Source: CAG-307 sp964524125 | Lineage (GTDB): Bacteria > Bacillota_I > Bacilli_A > Acholeplasmatales > Anaeroplasmataceae | Length of the DNA stretch: 17,773 bases | Direction: 5' to 3' | Assembly: GCA_964524125.1 (NCBI GenBank) | Contig: CAZGBY010000035.1 | Coordinates: forward strand, 1-17,773 | In this document: positions 7,384 through 14,265 of the stretch, piece by piece | How the letters are laid out: every line of letters begins with the position of its first letter | How positions within the stretch are numbered: position 1 is the first letter of the stretch | The notes under the pieces: generated by a model | Database searches by the model: none | Told to the model about the DNA's origin: nothing | The model's input: only the letters and a program-made list of their open reading frames with translations | Translations under genes and position numbers: made by a program

Positions 7384-7898
7384 TGAAATATTTTATTGTA
7401 AGTAATGCTATTGCAGTTATTGGAGCTTTGGTTATACCAGTTATTTATTTGGTTTGTTCATATGATTATATGAGATTTACATGTAATCTAATTATTTTAT
7501 TATTAATATTTGAAAGTCTAATATTTAAATGTAATGTTGATATACATAATTATAAATATATAATTGGTAGATATAAATTTAAAATACCAAGAAGTGTACT
7601 TATAATTATGTCTATATTATTAACTATTGGATGTATTATTTGTATGTATTTAATGGATAATAATTTAAAATGGTTATTTTCAATAGGTATTATACTTTCT
7701 TATATAATTGCTTATTATTATGTTATAAGTAAATATTATTTACCTATAGTGGGATGTAGTGCTATATTTCCAATGTTTATTATGAGTTATAGACCGTTGT
7801 ATATCGCTATTATGATATTATCATTACCTTACTTTTTTAGTTTAGCATATTTTTTAAATTATGAGAAACAAGATTATGCTAATTATATTTTCTATTAG
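7383..7898 (+). CDS. Multi-pass membrane protein coupled to the LRAT gene
   Basis: The 171-aa protein was not recognised as a known family. It is strongly hydrophobic, with likely membrane segments near residues 4-26, 32-48, 70-91, 95-115, 118-135 and 138-158. A basic stretch (YKYIIGRYKFKIPR) lies between segments 2 and 3, and there is no signal peptide. Its ATG overlaps the stop of the LRAT gene by one base, without a clear separate ribosome-binding site, which argues for translational coupling and a joint function. It might anchor the LRAT protein or act as its immunity or transport partner, but that is inference from position only. Its stop TAG is part of the AGGTG site of the next gene, so all three genes form one transcript. 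Confidence 0.65.
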   Translation: MKYFIVSNAIAVIGALVIPVIYLVCSYDYMRFTCNLIILLLIFESLIFKCNVDIHNYKYIIGRYKFKIPRSVLIIMSILLTIGCIICMYLMDNNLKWLFSIGIILSYIIAYYYVISKYYLPIVGCSAIFPMFIMSYRPLYIAIMILSLPYFFSLAYFLNYEKQDYANYIFY

Positions 7899-7906
7899 GT
7901 GTAGTT

Positions 7907-8599
7907 ATGGATAAAACTAAAATATATAAACCAGAAATTAATTATTGTCCACTTTGTGGATCTAAGCTTAAATATAGATATACTATATCTAATAAAGTTA
8001 TACAGTTTTCAAGTGGAAAATTTATAAGAGTTAAAAATTTAGGATATAGCTGTAAAAATCCCGATTGTTTAGATGATAGTGTAATATATTCATCTCAAAC
8101 AGCTTCTAAATTATGTGTTAAGGGTTATACTTATTCAGCTAAGGTATTAGCTCTTATATTAGTACTTAAAATGAAAGGTAAATCTAGAGATGAAATATGT
8201 GACCATTTAGCATCTTTAGGGGTTATAATGTCTGATAGAAATGTTGATATTATTAATGAAAAATATGGTTTTGTTTTAAATAGTGATTATTTGGCTAACA
8301 TTAAAGTAGAATATGAATATATGATGCATAGGTTTAAGCAAATAAGAATATCCATAGATTCTTTGAAGGTAGAAGATAAAAGAGTTGTGTCTATAAGGGA
8401 TTCTTTTAATAATAATCAAATTGGTCTTCATATATTTGATATTAACGATATAGAAGGTTTAAAGAAGATTTTAGATTTATATATAAATAATATAAATGTT
8501 AAAAGTATTACTACTGTTAGAGAGATTACCCAATTTTATAAGATATTAAAAGAAGTTTTAAATCATGAGGTGGAATTTTATCATTTTGAAAAGTTTTAA
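7907..8599 (+). CDS. Zinc-ribbon/HTH protein resembling the N-terminal half of a DDE transposase
   Basis: The 230-aa protein starts with a zinc ribbon (C14-x2-C17 in CPLCGSKL, C49 and C54 in SCKNPDC). A helix-turn-helix-like region follows (about 80-120, KGKSRDEICDHLASLGV then SDRNVDIINEKYG). Then comes an RNase H-like first strand, IRISIDSLKVEDKRVVSIRDSF, with D151. From memory this order matches a group of bacterial DDE transposase-like proteins with 'CPLCG...GYYCPNP.C...AIDGL.P' and, later, 'SDG' and 'HQ.C..HF'. Here the second position reads TTVREITQF, without the Asp. The HQ.C region is reduced to FYHFEKF, and the protein then stops, so the catalytic triad cannot be complete. It is nevertheless intact as an ORF, well spaced from AGGTG, and last in the LRAT operon. 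It is either a decayed remnant or a repurposed DNA-binding protein. Confidence 0.6.
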   Translation: MDKTKIYKPEINYCPLCGSKLKYRYTISNKVIQFSSGKFIRVKNLGYSCKNPDCLDDSVIYSSQTASKLCVKGYTYSAKVLALILVLKMKGKSRDEICDHLASLGVIMSDRNVDIINEKYGFVLNSDYLANIKVEYEYMMHRFKQIRISIDSLKVEDKRVVSIRDSFNNNQIGLHIFDINDIEGLKKILDLYINNINVKSITTVREITQFYKILKEVLNHEVEFYHFEKF

Positions 8600-8648
8600 T
8601 CGAATATTATTAGCAATCATATTCATTACAATAATAGGATATTTATAA
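8565..8648 (+). CDS. Possible small hydrophobic peptide (20-27 aa)
   Basis: A strong GAGGTGG at 8567-8573, inside the end of the preceding gene, precedes a short frame. It ends at TAA 8646-8648 and would encode a hydrophobic peptide ending FNRILLAIIFITIIGYL. The possible starts are awkward: TTG at 8586 is 12 bases from the site, ATG at 8565 overlaps it, and ATC/ATT lie at ideal spacing. No homology is recognised. It could be a chance frame. Confidence 0.18.
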   Translation: MRWNFIILKSFNRILLAIIFITIIGYL

Positions 8649-8695
8649 TATTTTCTAAAAAAACAAGCTTTTTTCGAATTTTATTCAAAAAGTAG

Positions 8696-8724
8696 TTGAA
8701 TTTTCTTTTTAAAAGTGTTAATAT
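8696..8724 (+). promoter_or_regulatory. Promoter of the Lrp/AsnC gene
   Basis: TTGAAT (8696-8701), a 17-base spacer and TAATAT (8719-8724) lie about 40 bases before the ATG at 8765. Confidence 0.6.
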
Positions 8725-8764
8725 TTTGTCGTAATAAATATTTAATAATAGTGAGGGTATTTTT

Positions 8765-9232
8765 ATGGCTTTAAAATTAGATAATTATGATAAGAAAATT
8801 CTTCAAATATTACAAGATGATGGATCTATTTCAAATCTTGAACTTGCTCGTGAAATAGGTCTTGCGCAATCTTCATGTCTTTTAAGAACTAAAAGCTTAA
8901 AGGAAAGAGGAATAATAGCTAAAACAACAATTTTAGTAGATGAAAAGAAATTAGGATATGAGGTTACAGCATTTGCTAAAGTTAATCTTAATCCATTAAA
9001 TAAAGAAACTTCATCTAATTTTGTTGAAAAAATTAAAAATATTTCACAAGTAGTAGAATGCTATACTATAACTGGTGATGGAGCATTTTTACTTAAGATA
9101 GTAGCTAAGGATTTACAATATTATAGAGATTTTATAGTTGGTACATTATTATCTATTGATGCTGTTAGTAATGTAGAAACTAATATGGTTGTAGGTGTGG
9201 ATAAAAATACTACCGCTATTCCACTTGAATAA
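8765..9232 (+). CDS. Lrp/AsnC family transcriptional regulator
   Basis: This 155-aa protein has standard family length. The N-terminal AsnC-type winged HTH (residues 7-55) reads DNYDKKILQILQDDGSISNLELAREIGLAQSSC, with the recognition helix near 33-45. The C-terminal RAM/ligand-binding domain (about 66-145) includes VVECYTITGDGAFLLKIVA, whose G-D-G-A-F region belongs to the effector pocket of the family. Such proteins form octamers, bind amino acids and act as local or global regulators of amino acid metabolism. GAGGG lies upstream of the ATG. The serS promoter starts two bases after the stop with no terminator between, so read-through from this gene into the T-box leader is possible. Target genes and effector are not evident. 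Confidence 0.9.
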   Translation: MALKLDNYDKKILQILQDDGSISNLELAREIGLAQSSCLLRTKSLKERGIIAKTTILVDEKKLGYEVTAFAKVNLNPLNKETSSNFVEKIKNISQVVECYTITGDGAFLLKIVAKDLQYYRDFIVGTLLSIDAVSNVETNMVVGVDKNTTAIPLE

Positions 9233-9234
9233 TC

Positions 9235-9262
9235 TTGACATTTAAATTAAATAATATATAAT
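9235..9262 (+). promoter_or_regulatory. Consensus sigma-70/SigA promoter of serS
   Basis: TTGACA (9235-9240) and TATAAT (9257-9262) both match the consensus exactly, with a 16-base spacer. The start point would be near 9269, at the head of the T-box leader. Confidence 0.8.
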
Positions 9263-9268
9263 TATTAA

Positions 9269-9471
9269 TATAAATCGTTGAAAAGAAATAGTAGCTAAAT
9301 AATTTATATTCAAGAGAGTCTGTGTTAGGTGTAAACAGATATATAAACTTAGTGAATCTATCTTGGAGATTTTACGTATTCCTGCGTTAAAGGATTTAAG
9401 TGCTAGGTTTAACCTAGAAGTAAGGTGGCACCGCGATAATTCGTCCTTAGTTTATACTAGGGACTTTTTTT
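9269..9471 (+). promoter_or_regulatory. Serine-specific T-box riboswitch
   Basis: This leader RNA senses uncharged tRNA-Ser and controls transcription of serS. The specifier is UCU (Ser) at 9357-9359 in GTGAATCTATCTTGGAG, followed by A as usual. Stem I contains AGAGAGT and the GGTG loop sequence around 9313-9333. A small hairpin CTAGG-TTTAA-CCTAG precedes the T-box sequence AAGGTGGCACCGCG (9422-9435). Its UGGC bulge can pair with the G-CCA end of tRNA-Ser, which carries discriminator G. AAGG (9422-9425) and CCTT (9445-9448) form the antiterminator. The competing terminator has arms at 9443-9451 and 9456-9464 followed by seven T. Confidence 0.92.
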
Positions 9472-9491
9472 ATTTAAAAAGGAGAAAAGTT

Positions 9492-10778
9492 ATGTTAGAT
9501 ATTAAATTTTTAAGAGAAAATAAAGAAATTGTAAAAGAAAATATTAAAAAGAAATTTCAAGATAGTAAATTACCACTTGTAGATGAAGCCATTGAACTTG
9601 ATAAAGAAATTAGAACTTTAATGCAAGAAACTGAAACTTTAAGAGCACAAAGAAATGATCTTTCTAAACAAATTGGACTTTTAATGAAGAATAAAGAAAT
9701 TGATAAAGCTAATGAAATTAAAGAAGTAGTTAGTAAGAATAATTTAAGAATTCAAGAAGTTGAACCTAAAATTGAAGAACTAAAAGAAAAACTTCAAAAG
9801 ATTATGCTTGTAATTCCTCAAATTATTGATCCTTCTGTACCAATTGGCGAAGATGATAGTAAAAATGTAGAAATCACAAGATATGGTGAAGCTTATGTAC
9901 CAGATTATGAAGTGCCATATCATGCTGATATTATTCAAAGATTTGAGGGTCTTGATAAGGAAGCTTCAGGTAGAACATCTGGAAATGGTTTTTATTATTT
10001 AATGGGAGATATTGCAAGACTACATTCTGCAATGTTATCATATGCTCGTGATTTTATGATTGATAAAGGATTTACATATTGTATTCCACCTTTTATGATT
10101 AGATCAGATGTTGTAAAGGGTGTTATGAGTTTTGATGAAATGGAAAATATGATGTATAAGATAGAAGGAGAAGACCTTTATTTAATTGGTACATCAGAAC
10201 ATTCAATGATTGGTAGATTTAAAGGACAAATTGTAAAAGAAGAATCATTACCTATTACACTTACAAGTTATTCTCCTTGTTTTAGAAAAGAAGTTGGAGC
10301 TCATGGTATTGAAGAAAGAGGAATTTATCGTGTTCACCAATTTGAGAAACAAGAAATGGTTGTATTATGTCGTCCTGAAGAATCTATGGATTGGTATAAT
10401 AAGATGTGGAGTTATACTGTAGAATTCTTTAGAAGTTTAGATGTACCTTGTCGAACACTTGAATGTTGTTCAGGAGATTTGGCTGATTTAAAGGTTAAAA
10501 GTTGTGATATTGAAGCTTGGTCACCTCGTCAACAAAAATATTTTGAAGTTGGTTCTTGTTCTACACTTGGTGATGCACAAGCTAGACGTTTACAAATTAG
10601 AACTAAGGGTGAAAATGGTACTTATTTAGTTCATACACTTAATAATACAGTACTTGCAACACCAAGAGGATTAATTGGCGTAATAGAAAATAATTATAAT
10701 GAAGATGGAAGTATTAACATACCTTTAGCTTTACAACCTTATATGGGTGGTAAGACTAAGTTAGTTCCTAAGAAATAA
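9492..10778 (+). CDS. serS: Seryl-tRNA synthetase
   Basis: The enzyme charges tRNA-Ser with serine using ATP. It has 428 residues from the ATG at 9492, which GGAG (9481-9484) supports at seven-base spacing. An upstream in-frame extension reads into the T-box and is not coding. The N-terminal coiled-coil arm covers about 30-105. The class II core has TSEHSMIG (234-241), motif 2 SPCFRKEVGAHGIEERGIYRVHQFEK (261-286) and motif 3 LVHTLNNTVLATPRGLIGVIEN (379-400) with Arg392. The motif 2 loop and the N-x-T-x-(A/L)-A-T-x-R form of motif 3 differ from the usual GSGLAVGRT of most bacteria and resemble archaeal-type SerRS. A minority of bacteria carry such versions. Regulation is by the T-box, and a terminator follows. 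Confidence 0.93.
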   Translation: MLDIKFLRENKEIVKENIKKKFQDSKLPLVDEAIELDKEIRTLMQETETLRAQRNDLSKQIGLLMKNKEIDKANEIKEVVSKNNLRIQEVEPKIEELKEKLQKIMLVIPQIIDPSVPIGEDDSKNVEITRYGEAYVPDYEVPYHADIIQRFEGLDKEASGRTSGNGFYYLMGDIARLHSAMLSYARDFMIDKGFTYCIPPFMIRSDVVKGVMSFDEMENMMYKIEGEDLYLIGTSEHSMIGRFKGQIVKEESLPITLTSYSPCFRKEVGAHGIEERGIYRVHQFEKQEMVVLCRPEESMDWYNKMWSYTVEFFRSLDVPCRTLECCSGDLADLKVKSCDIEAWSPRQQKYFEVGSCSTLGDAQARRLQIRTKGENGTYLVHTLNNTVLATPRGLIGVIENNYNEDGSINIPLALQPYMGGKTKLVPKK

Positions 10779-10786
10779 TATAAATG

Positions 10787-10815
10787 GTCTTTAGTTTATA
10801 AACTAAGGACTTTTT
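10787..10815 (+). terminator. Terminator after serS
   Basis: GTCTTTAGTT (10787-10796) pairs with AACTAAGGAC (10801-10810) with one G-T pair, followed by TTTTT. Its left arm is nearly identical to that of the T-box terminator ahead of serS. Confidence 0.8.
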
Positions 10816-11038
10816 ATATTTAATAACAAGATTTATATTATTACCATAATTTCACATTGTTTTTTTATATTTTAACGAATAAATATTTATATAATATAGA
10901 CATCTTAGAAATAAGATATTAATAAACGTATTTTATTCATTATACGGAAATACTAGCTTTAATCAATTCATACTCAATACACATAACTACTCTCCCAATT
11001 AAACTAAAATTAACTTTCATATAAGCTAGTACACCAAG

Positions 11039-11063
11039 GCACCTATTAATTTAGGTGTTTTTT
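11039..11063 (+). terminator. Short hairpin terminator in the gap
   Basis: CACCTA (11040-11045) and TAGGTG (11052-11057) with a 6-base loop are followed by six T. No gene ends near it on the plus strand, which suggests that the gene it served has been lost, or that it ends a short RNA. Confidence 0.6.
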
Positions 11064-11069
11064 ATTTTA

Positions 11070-11089
11070 TAGTGACAAAAGTAGTGACA
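11070..11089 (+). repeat. Tandem TAGTGACA motif, possible operator
   Basis: TAGTGACA occurs at 11070-11077 and again at 11082-11089, 12 bases apart. It lies just upstream of a TATAAT at 11101-11106 and 44 bases before the pseudogene start. The position suits a binding site for the regulator encoded downstream, but this is inference. Confidence 0.35.
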
Positions 11090-11132
11090 TTTTTAACGTT
11101 TATAATACAATAATATTAGAAGGTGTTTTGAA

Positions 11133-12474
11133 ATGAATATTGGCAATCAAAATGAAAACATAGAATTTAAAAAAACAACAAAAGAACTTAGAGATTCAAT
11201 GTATGACGTTGCAAGCATTTTAAACAAGAATGGAAATGGCATTCTATATTTTGGAGTGAAACCTAATGGAGACGTTTGTGGTTAAGAAGTTTGTGCTAGT
11301 ACTTTAAACGATGTGGCTACTTATTTTAAAATGCAATTAAACAATTGGTATATCCATCTATAAAAGAAGAAATATTAGATGGTTGTCATATTGTTAAGGT
11401 TGAATTTTCTGGTGCTGAAAGACCATATTCATCATATGGAAGATATTATAAACGGGTTTATGATAGAGCTGAAGAAATGACACCAGATGAATTAAAACAT
11501 ATGATGTTAAATACTGATTATACTTCTATTTGGGAAAATAATGTAACTTCATTTGGGATTGAATTCATTGATAAAGACGCTTTAAAAAAATTCTATAATA
11601 GGGCGATTAATTGTGGAAGGCTAACTCCGTTAGATGAATATGACGAAATTGAATTGTTAACTATGTTAGGACTAATGAAAGATAATAAATTAACTAATGC
11701 TGGTTATTTTCTTTTTACGAATAATGAATCTACAGTTTTAAAAACTGCGGTTTATGTAACCGATGAACAAATAAGATTTTTAGATATAAACAGGATTAGA
11801 GGAAATATATTTAATTTAATTGATATTGCTATAACTTATGTTAGTGAACATATGAATTGGAGAGTCATGTTTGAAAGTGATTGTGTTTCAAAAATTGAAG
11901 TACCTGAAATTCCTCTAGAAGCGATTAGAGAAATTGTTGTTAACGCATTCGCACATGCAAATTATCGTTCGGTAACTGAACATGAAATCGCCATAACACC
12001 CACAATGATTGATATTTTAACCCTGGTGAATTTTCACCAAATTATAAACCAGAGGATTTTGTTGATAGAAGAATTCAATCAATGCCTAGGAATAAGAAAA
12101 TATTGGATATATTATATCGTTCAAAAAATGTAGAAATTCAATGGAGTGGACTTAGAAAAGTTTTAGATTTATGTAAACTAAATAATGTCTCGTATACATA
12201 TTACAATAATGAATATGGATTCAGATTTTCTTTTTATCGTAAGAATGTTTTTAGCAATTTTAATACAATGCTAACCAAACCAAAACTAAATAAAACTGAT
12301 TTAGAAGTTTTAAAACATTTGAAAAATAATCCTGAATATACAAGAGAAGAAATTTCTTTAAATATAAATAAGACAGTAAGAACTGTTCAAAGGTCACTTG
12401 ATAAACTTAAAGATTGTAACAAAGTGATAAGAGTTGGTAATAATAGTAATGGGTATTGGAAAATTCTCGAATAA
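11133..12474 (+). pseudogene. Broken AlbA_2 (Schlafen-type) / ATP-binding / winged-HTH regulator
   Basis: Three pieces in successive frames make up one COG2865-like protein. From the ATG at 11133 the AlbA_2 domain reads NENIEFKKTTKELRDSM, then GNGILYFGVKPNGDVCG, and stops at TAA 11283-11285. A Gln codon is expected there (G-Q-E-V in relatives), so CAA became TAA. The frame continues to the A-run near 11327-11331, where one missing A moves it to the frame with VYPSIKEEILDG, GRYYKRVYDRAEEMTPDEL and the ATPase-like IREIVVNAFAHANY. A second missing A near 12019 moves it to the frame with NPGEFSPNYKPEDFVDRRIQ. The C-terminal winged helix follows (DLEVLKHLKNNPEYTREEISLNI). No full-length product can be made. 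Two lesions are single-base losses in short A-runs and could be assembly errors; the nonsense mutation is less likely to be one. Confidence 0.85.
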
Positions 12475-12501
12475 AAAACTAGACAAAATTTAATATAATT
12501 T

Positions 12502-12540
12502 AAAATAGATTATTGCGAATGTTTTAATAATCTATTTTTA
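12502..12540 (+). terminator. Terminator after the pseudogene
   Basis: A perfect 13-bp stem (12502-12514 with 12526-12538) and an 11-base loop, with the T-run forming the outer part of the right arm. Confidence 0.75.
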
Positions 12541-12579
12541 TCTGTTGATAAATTTTATATGTTTTCTAACTCGAAAATA

Positions 12580-12588
12580 TGATATACT
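12580..12588 (+). promoter_or_regulatory. Extended -10 promoter of the ecf-truA operon
   Basis: TGA-TATACT places the -10 at 12583-12588, 28 bases before the ATG at 12617. No good -35 is seen 16-18 bases upstream, so the extended -10 would carry the recognition. Confidence 0.5.
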
Positions 12589-12616
12589 ATTAAAGTACTA
12601 AAGGATTGGTGGTAAA

Positions 12617-13420
12617 ATGATACGAGTAAATGATATACATTATAGTTATACTAAAGATGATCATGCTTTAAAAGGTGTATCATTTGAAGTTAAAGACAAG
12701 GAATGGGTTTCAATTTTAGGTCATAACGGAAGTGGTAAATCTACTATATCTAAACTTTTAGTAGGAATCTTAGCACCACAAGAAGGTAAAATTTATTATG
12801 ATGATATTTTACTTTGTGAAGATACTATAGACGAAATTAGAAAAAAAGTAGGCATTGTATTTCAAAATCCTGATAATCAATTTGTAGGAGTTAATGTTAA
12901 ATATGATATAGCATTTGGGCTTGAAAACAGATGTGTACCAAGAAGTGAAATGAAGGGTTTAATACTTGATTGTACAACTAAAGTTGGTATGCAAGACTAC
13001 CTTGAAAGAGAACCACAAACTCTATCAGGAGGTCAGAAACAAAGAGTTGCGATTGCAGGAATTTTAGCACTTGATTTAGATGTAATTATTCTAGATGAAG
13101 CTACATCTATGTTAGATCCTCAAGGTACAAGAGATATTATTTCGTTGATTAAAGAACTAAAAGAAAAATACAATAAGACAATTATTACAATAACTCATGA
13201 TTTAGAACTTGCTAGTTTATCTGATAGAGTAATAGTTTTAAAAGAAGGAACAATTATTCAAGATGATATACCATCTAAAGTATTTGAAAATGAAGAAGTA
13301 CTACATTCTTCTAAATTAGATATACCTTTTAATTTGAAATTATATAAAACTTGTCTTAATAACAATAAATTAAATAAAAACGAAAAACTAATGGAGGCTT
13401 TATGGAAATTAAATTTTTAA
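12617..13420 (+). CDS. ecfA1: ECF transporter ATPase EcfA1
   Basis: One of the two ATPase subunits of the energy-coupling module that powers uptake of vitamins or metal ions bound by exchangeable S components. The 267 residues contain Walker A GHNGSGKST (35-43), the Q-loop FQNPDNQF (82-89) typical of EcfA1, signature LSGGQKQ (136-142), Walker B VIILDEATSMLDP (156-168) and H194 in ITHDL. GGTGG precedes the ATG. The 3' end overlaps ecfA2 by 19 bases. No S-component gene is present in the window, so the module is probably shared among substrates (group II). Confidence 0.94.
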   Translation: MIRVNDIHYSYTKDDHALKGVSFEVKDKEWVSILGHNGSGKSTISKLLVGILAPQEGKIYYDDILLCEDTIDEIRKKVGIVFQNPDNQFVGVNVKYDIAFGLENRCVPRSEMKGLILDCTTKVGMQDYLEREPQTLSGGQKQRVAIAGILALDLDVIILDEATSMLDPQGTRDIISLIKELKEKYNKTIITITHDLELASLSDRVIVLKEGTIIQDDIPSKVFENEEVLHSSKLDIPFNLKLYKTCLNNNKLNKNEKLMEALWKLNF

Positions 13421-14265
13421 ACTTAAGCCATAAATATAAAGGACTTACTAAACATGATTTAGTAGGTGCTATTAGTAATATAAATTTAAATATCAATGAT
13501 AAAGATGAATTTGTATCTATATGTGGGAAAACAGGTAGTGGTAAATCTACTTTAATTCAACATATAAATGGTCTTTTATTACCAACAGAGGGAACTATTG
13601 ATGTACTAGGAAGTATATTAACTCCTAAGAAAAAGAAAAATCCTAAACTTACTCCAATTAGAAAAAAAATAGGTTTTGTATTTCAATTCCCGGAATATCA
13701 ACTATTTGAAGAAACAGTAATGAAAGATATAATGTTTGCACCCTTAAATTTTGGGTATAGTGAAAACGATGCTAAAAATTTAGCAGATGAAGTGATTGAT
13801 TTACTTGGTATTGATAGATCTATACTAAGTAAAAGCCCATTTAATTTAAGTGGTGGACAAATGAGAAAGGTTGCGATTGCAGGAATATTGTCTTATAATC
13901 CTGATGTATTAATTTTAGATGAACCAACCAGAGGTTTAGACCCGGAAGGTGCTAAAGAAATAATGGAAATATTTTATAAGATACATAAAAATATGCATAA
14001 GACTATCATTTTAATATCTCATGATATGAATATTGTATATGAATATTCTACAAGAGTAGTTTGTTTAAAAGATGGTAAAATTTCTTATGATGGAAAAAAA
14101 GAAGAATTGTTTGAAAGCTCAAAGTATAAGGGATTTGATTTAGATAAACCTCAAGTATTAAAAGCGATTGATTATATAAATGAAAATATGAATTATGATA
14201 TTGATTATAATACATATACGTTATCTGATTTAATCTCTAAATTGGAGGTGAAATCAAATGAATAA
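13402..14265 (+). CDS. ecfA2: ECF transporter ATPase EcfA2
   Basis: The second ATPase of the energy-coupling module, 287 aa. Walker A is GKTGSGKST (42-50), the Q-loop is FQFPEYQLFEE (94-104, the EcfA2 form), the signature is LSGGQMRK (149-156), Walker B is VLILDEPTRGLDP (169-181), and the switch His is H207 in ISHDM. The ATG follows GGAGG. It overlaps ecfA1 upstream and ecfT downstream by a few bases, so the three subunits are translated together as in other Gram-positive bacteria. Confidence 0.94.
   Translation: MEIKFLNLSHKYKGLTKHDLVGAISNINLNINDKDEFVSICGKTGSGKSTLIQHINGLLLPTEGTIDVLGSILTPKKKKNPKLTPIRKKIGFVFQFPEYQLFEETVMKDIMFAPLNFGYSENDAKNLADEVIDLLGIDRSILSKSPFNLSGGQMRKVAIAGILSYNPDVLILDEPTRGLDPEGAKEIMEIFYKIHKNMHKTIILISHDMNIVYEYSTRVVCLKDGKISYDGKKEELFESSKYKGFDLDKPQVLKAIDYINENMNYDIDYNTYTLSDLISKLEVKSNE

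Larger units (their letters stand above)
10816..11132 (+). other. Gene-free stretch between serS and the AlbA_2 pseudogene
   Basis: No credible gene is seen on either strand. The stretch holds an AT-rich tract with TATAAT at 10890-10895 but no good -35. It also has a 9-bp inverted repeat (TACTAGCTT at 10951-10959 and AAGCTAGTA at 11023-11031), a short terminator at 11039-11063 and two TAGTGACA repeats. It may be the edge of a degraded insert. Confidence 0.5.

Noticed and set aside
9363..9491. In-frame N-terminal extension of serS
   Set aside because: It lies inside the T-box riboswitch, including the T-box sequence and terminator. The ATG at 9492 has a proper GGAG site and gives the normal SerRS start.
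10940..11020. 26-codon minus-strand frame beginning MKVNFSLIGRVV in the gap after serS
   Set aside because: No ribosome-binding site at a usable distance, no recognisable homology, and it lies within the inverted-repeat region.
11345..12133. 262-aa plus-strand frame as an independent gene
   Set aside because: It begins in the middle of an AlbA_2 regulator and its last 38 codons are out of frame with the conserved NPGEF region. It is the middle piece of a pseudogene.
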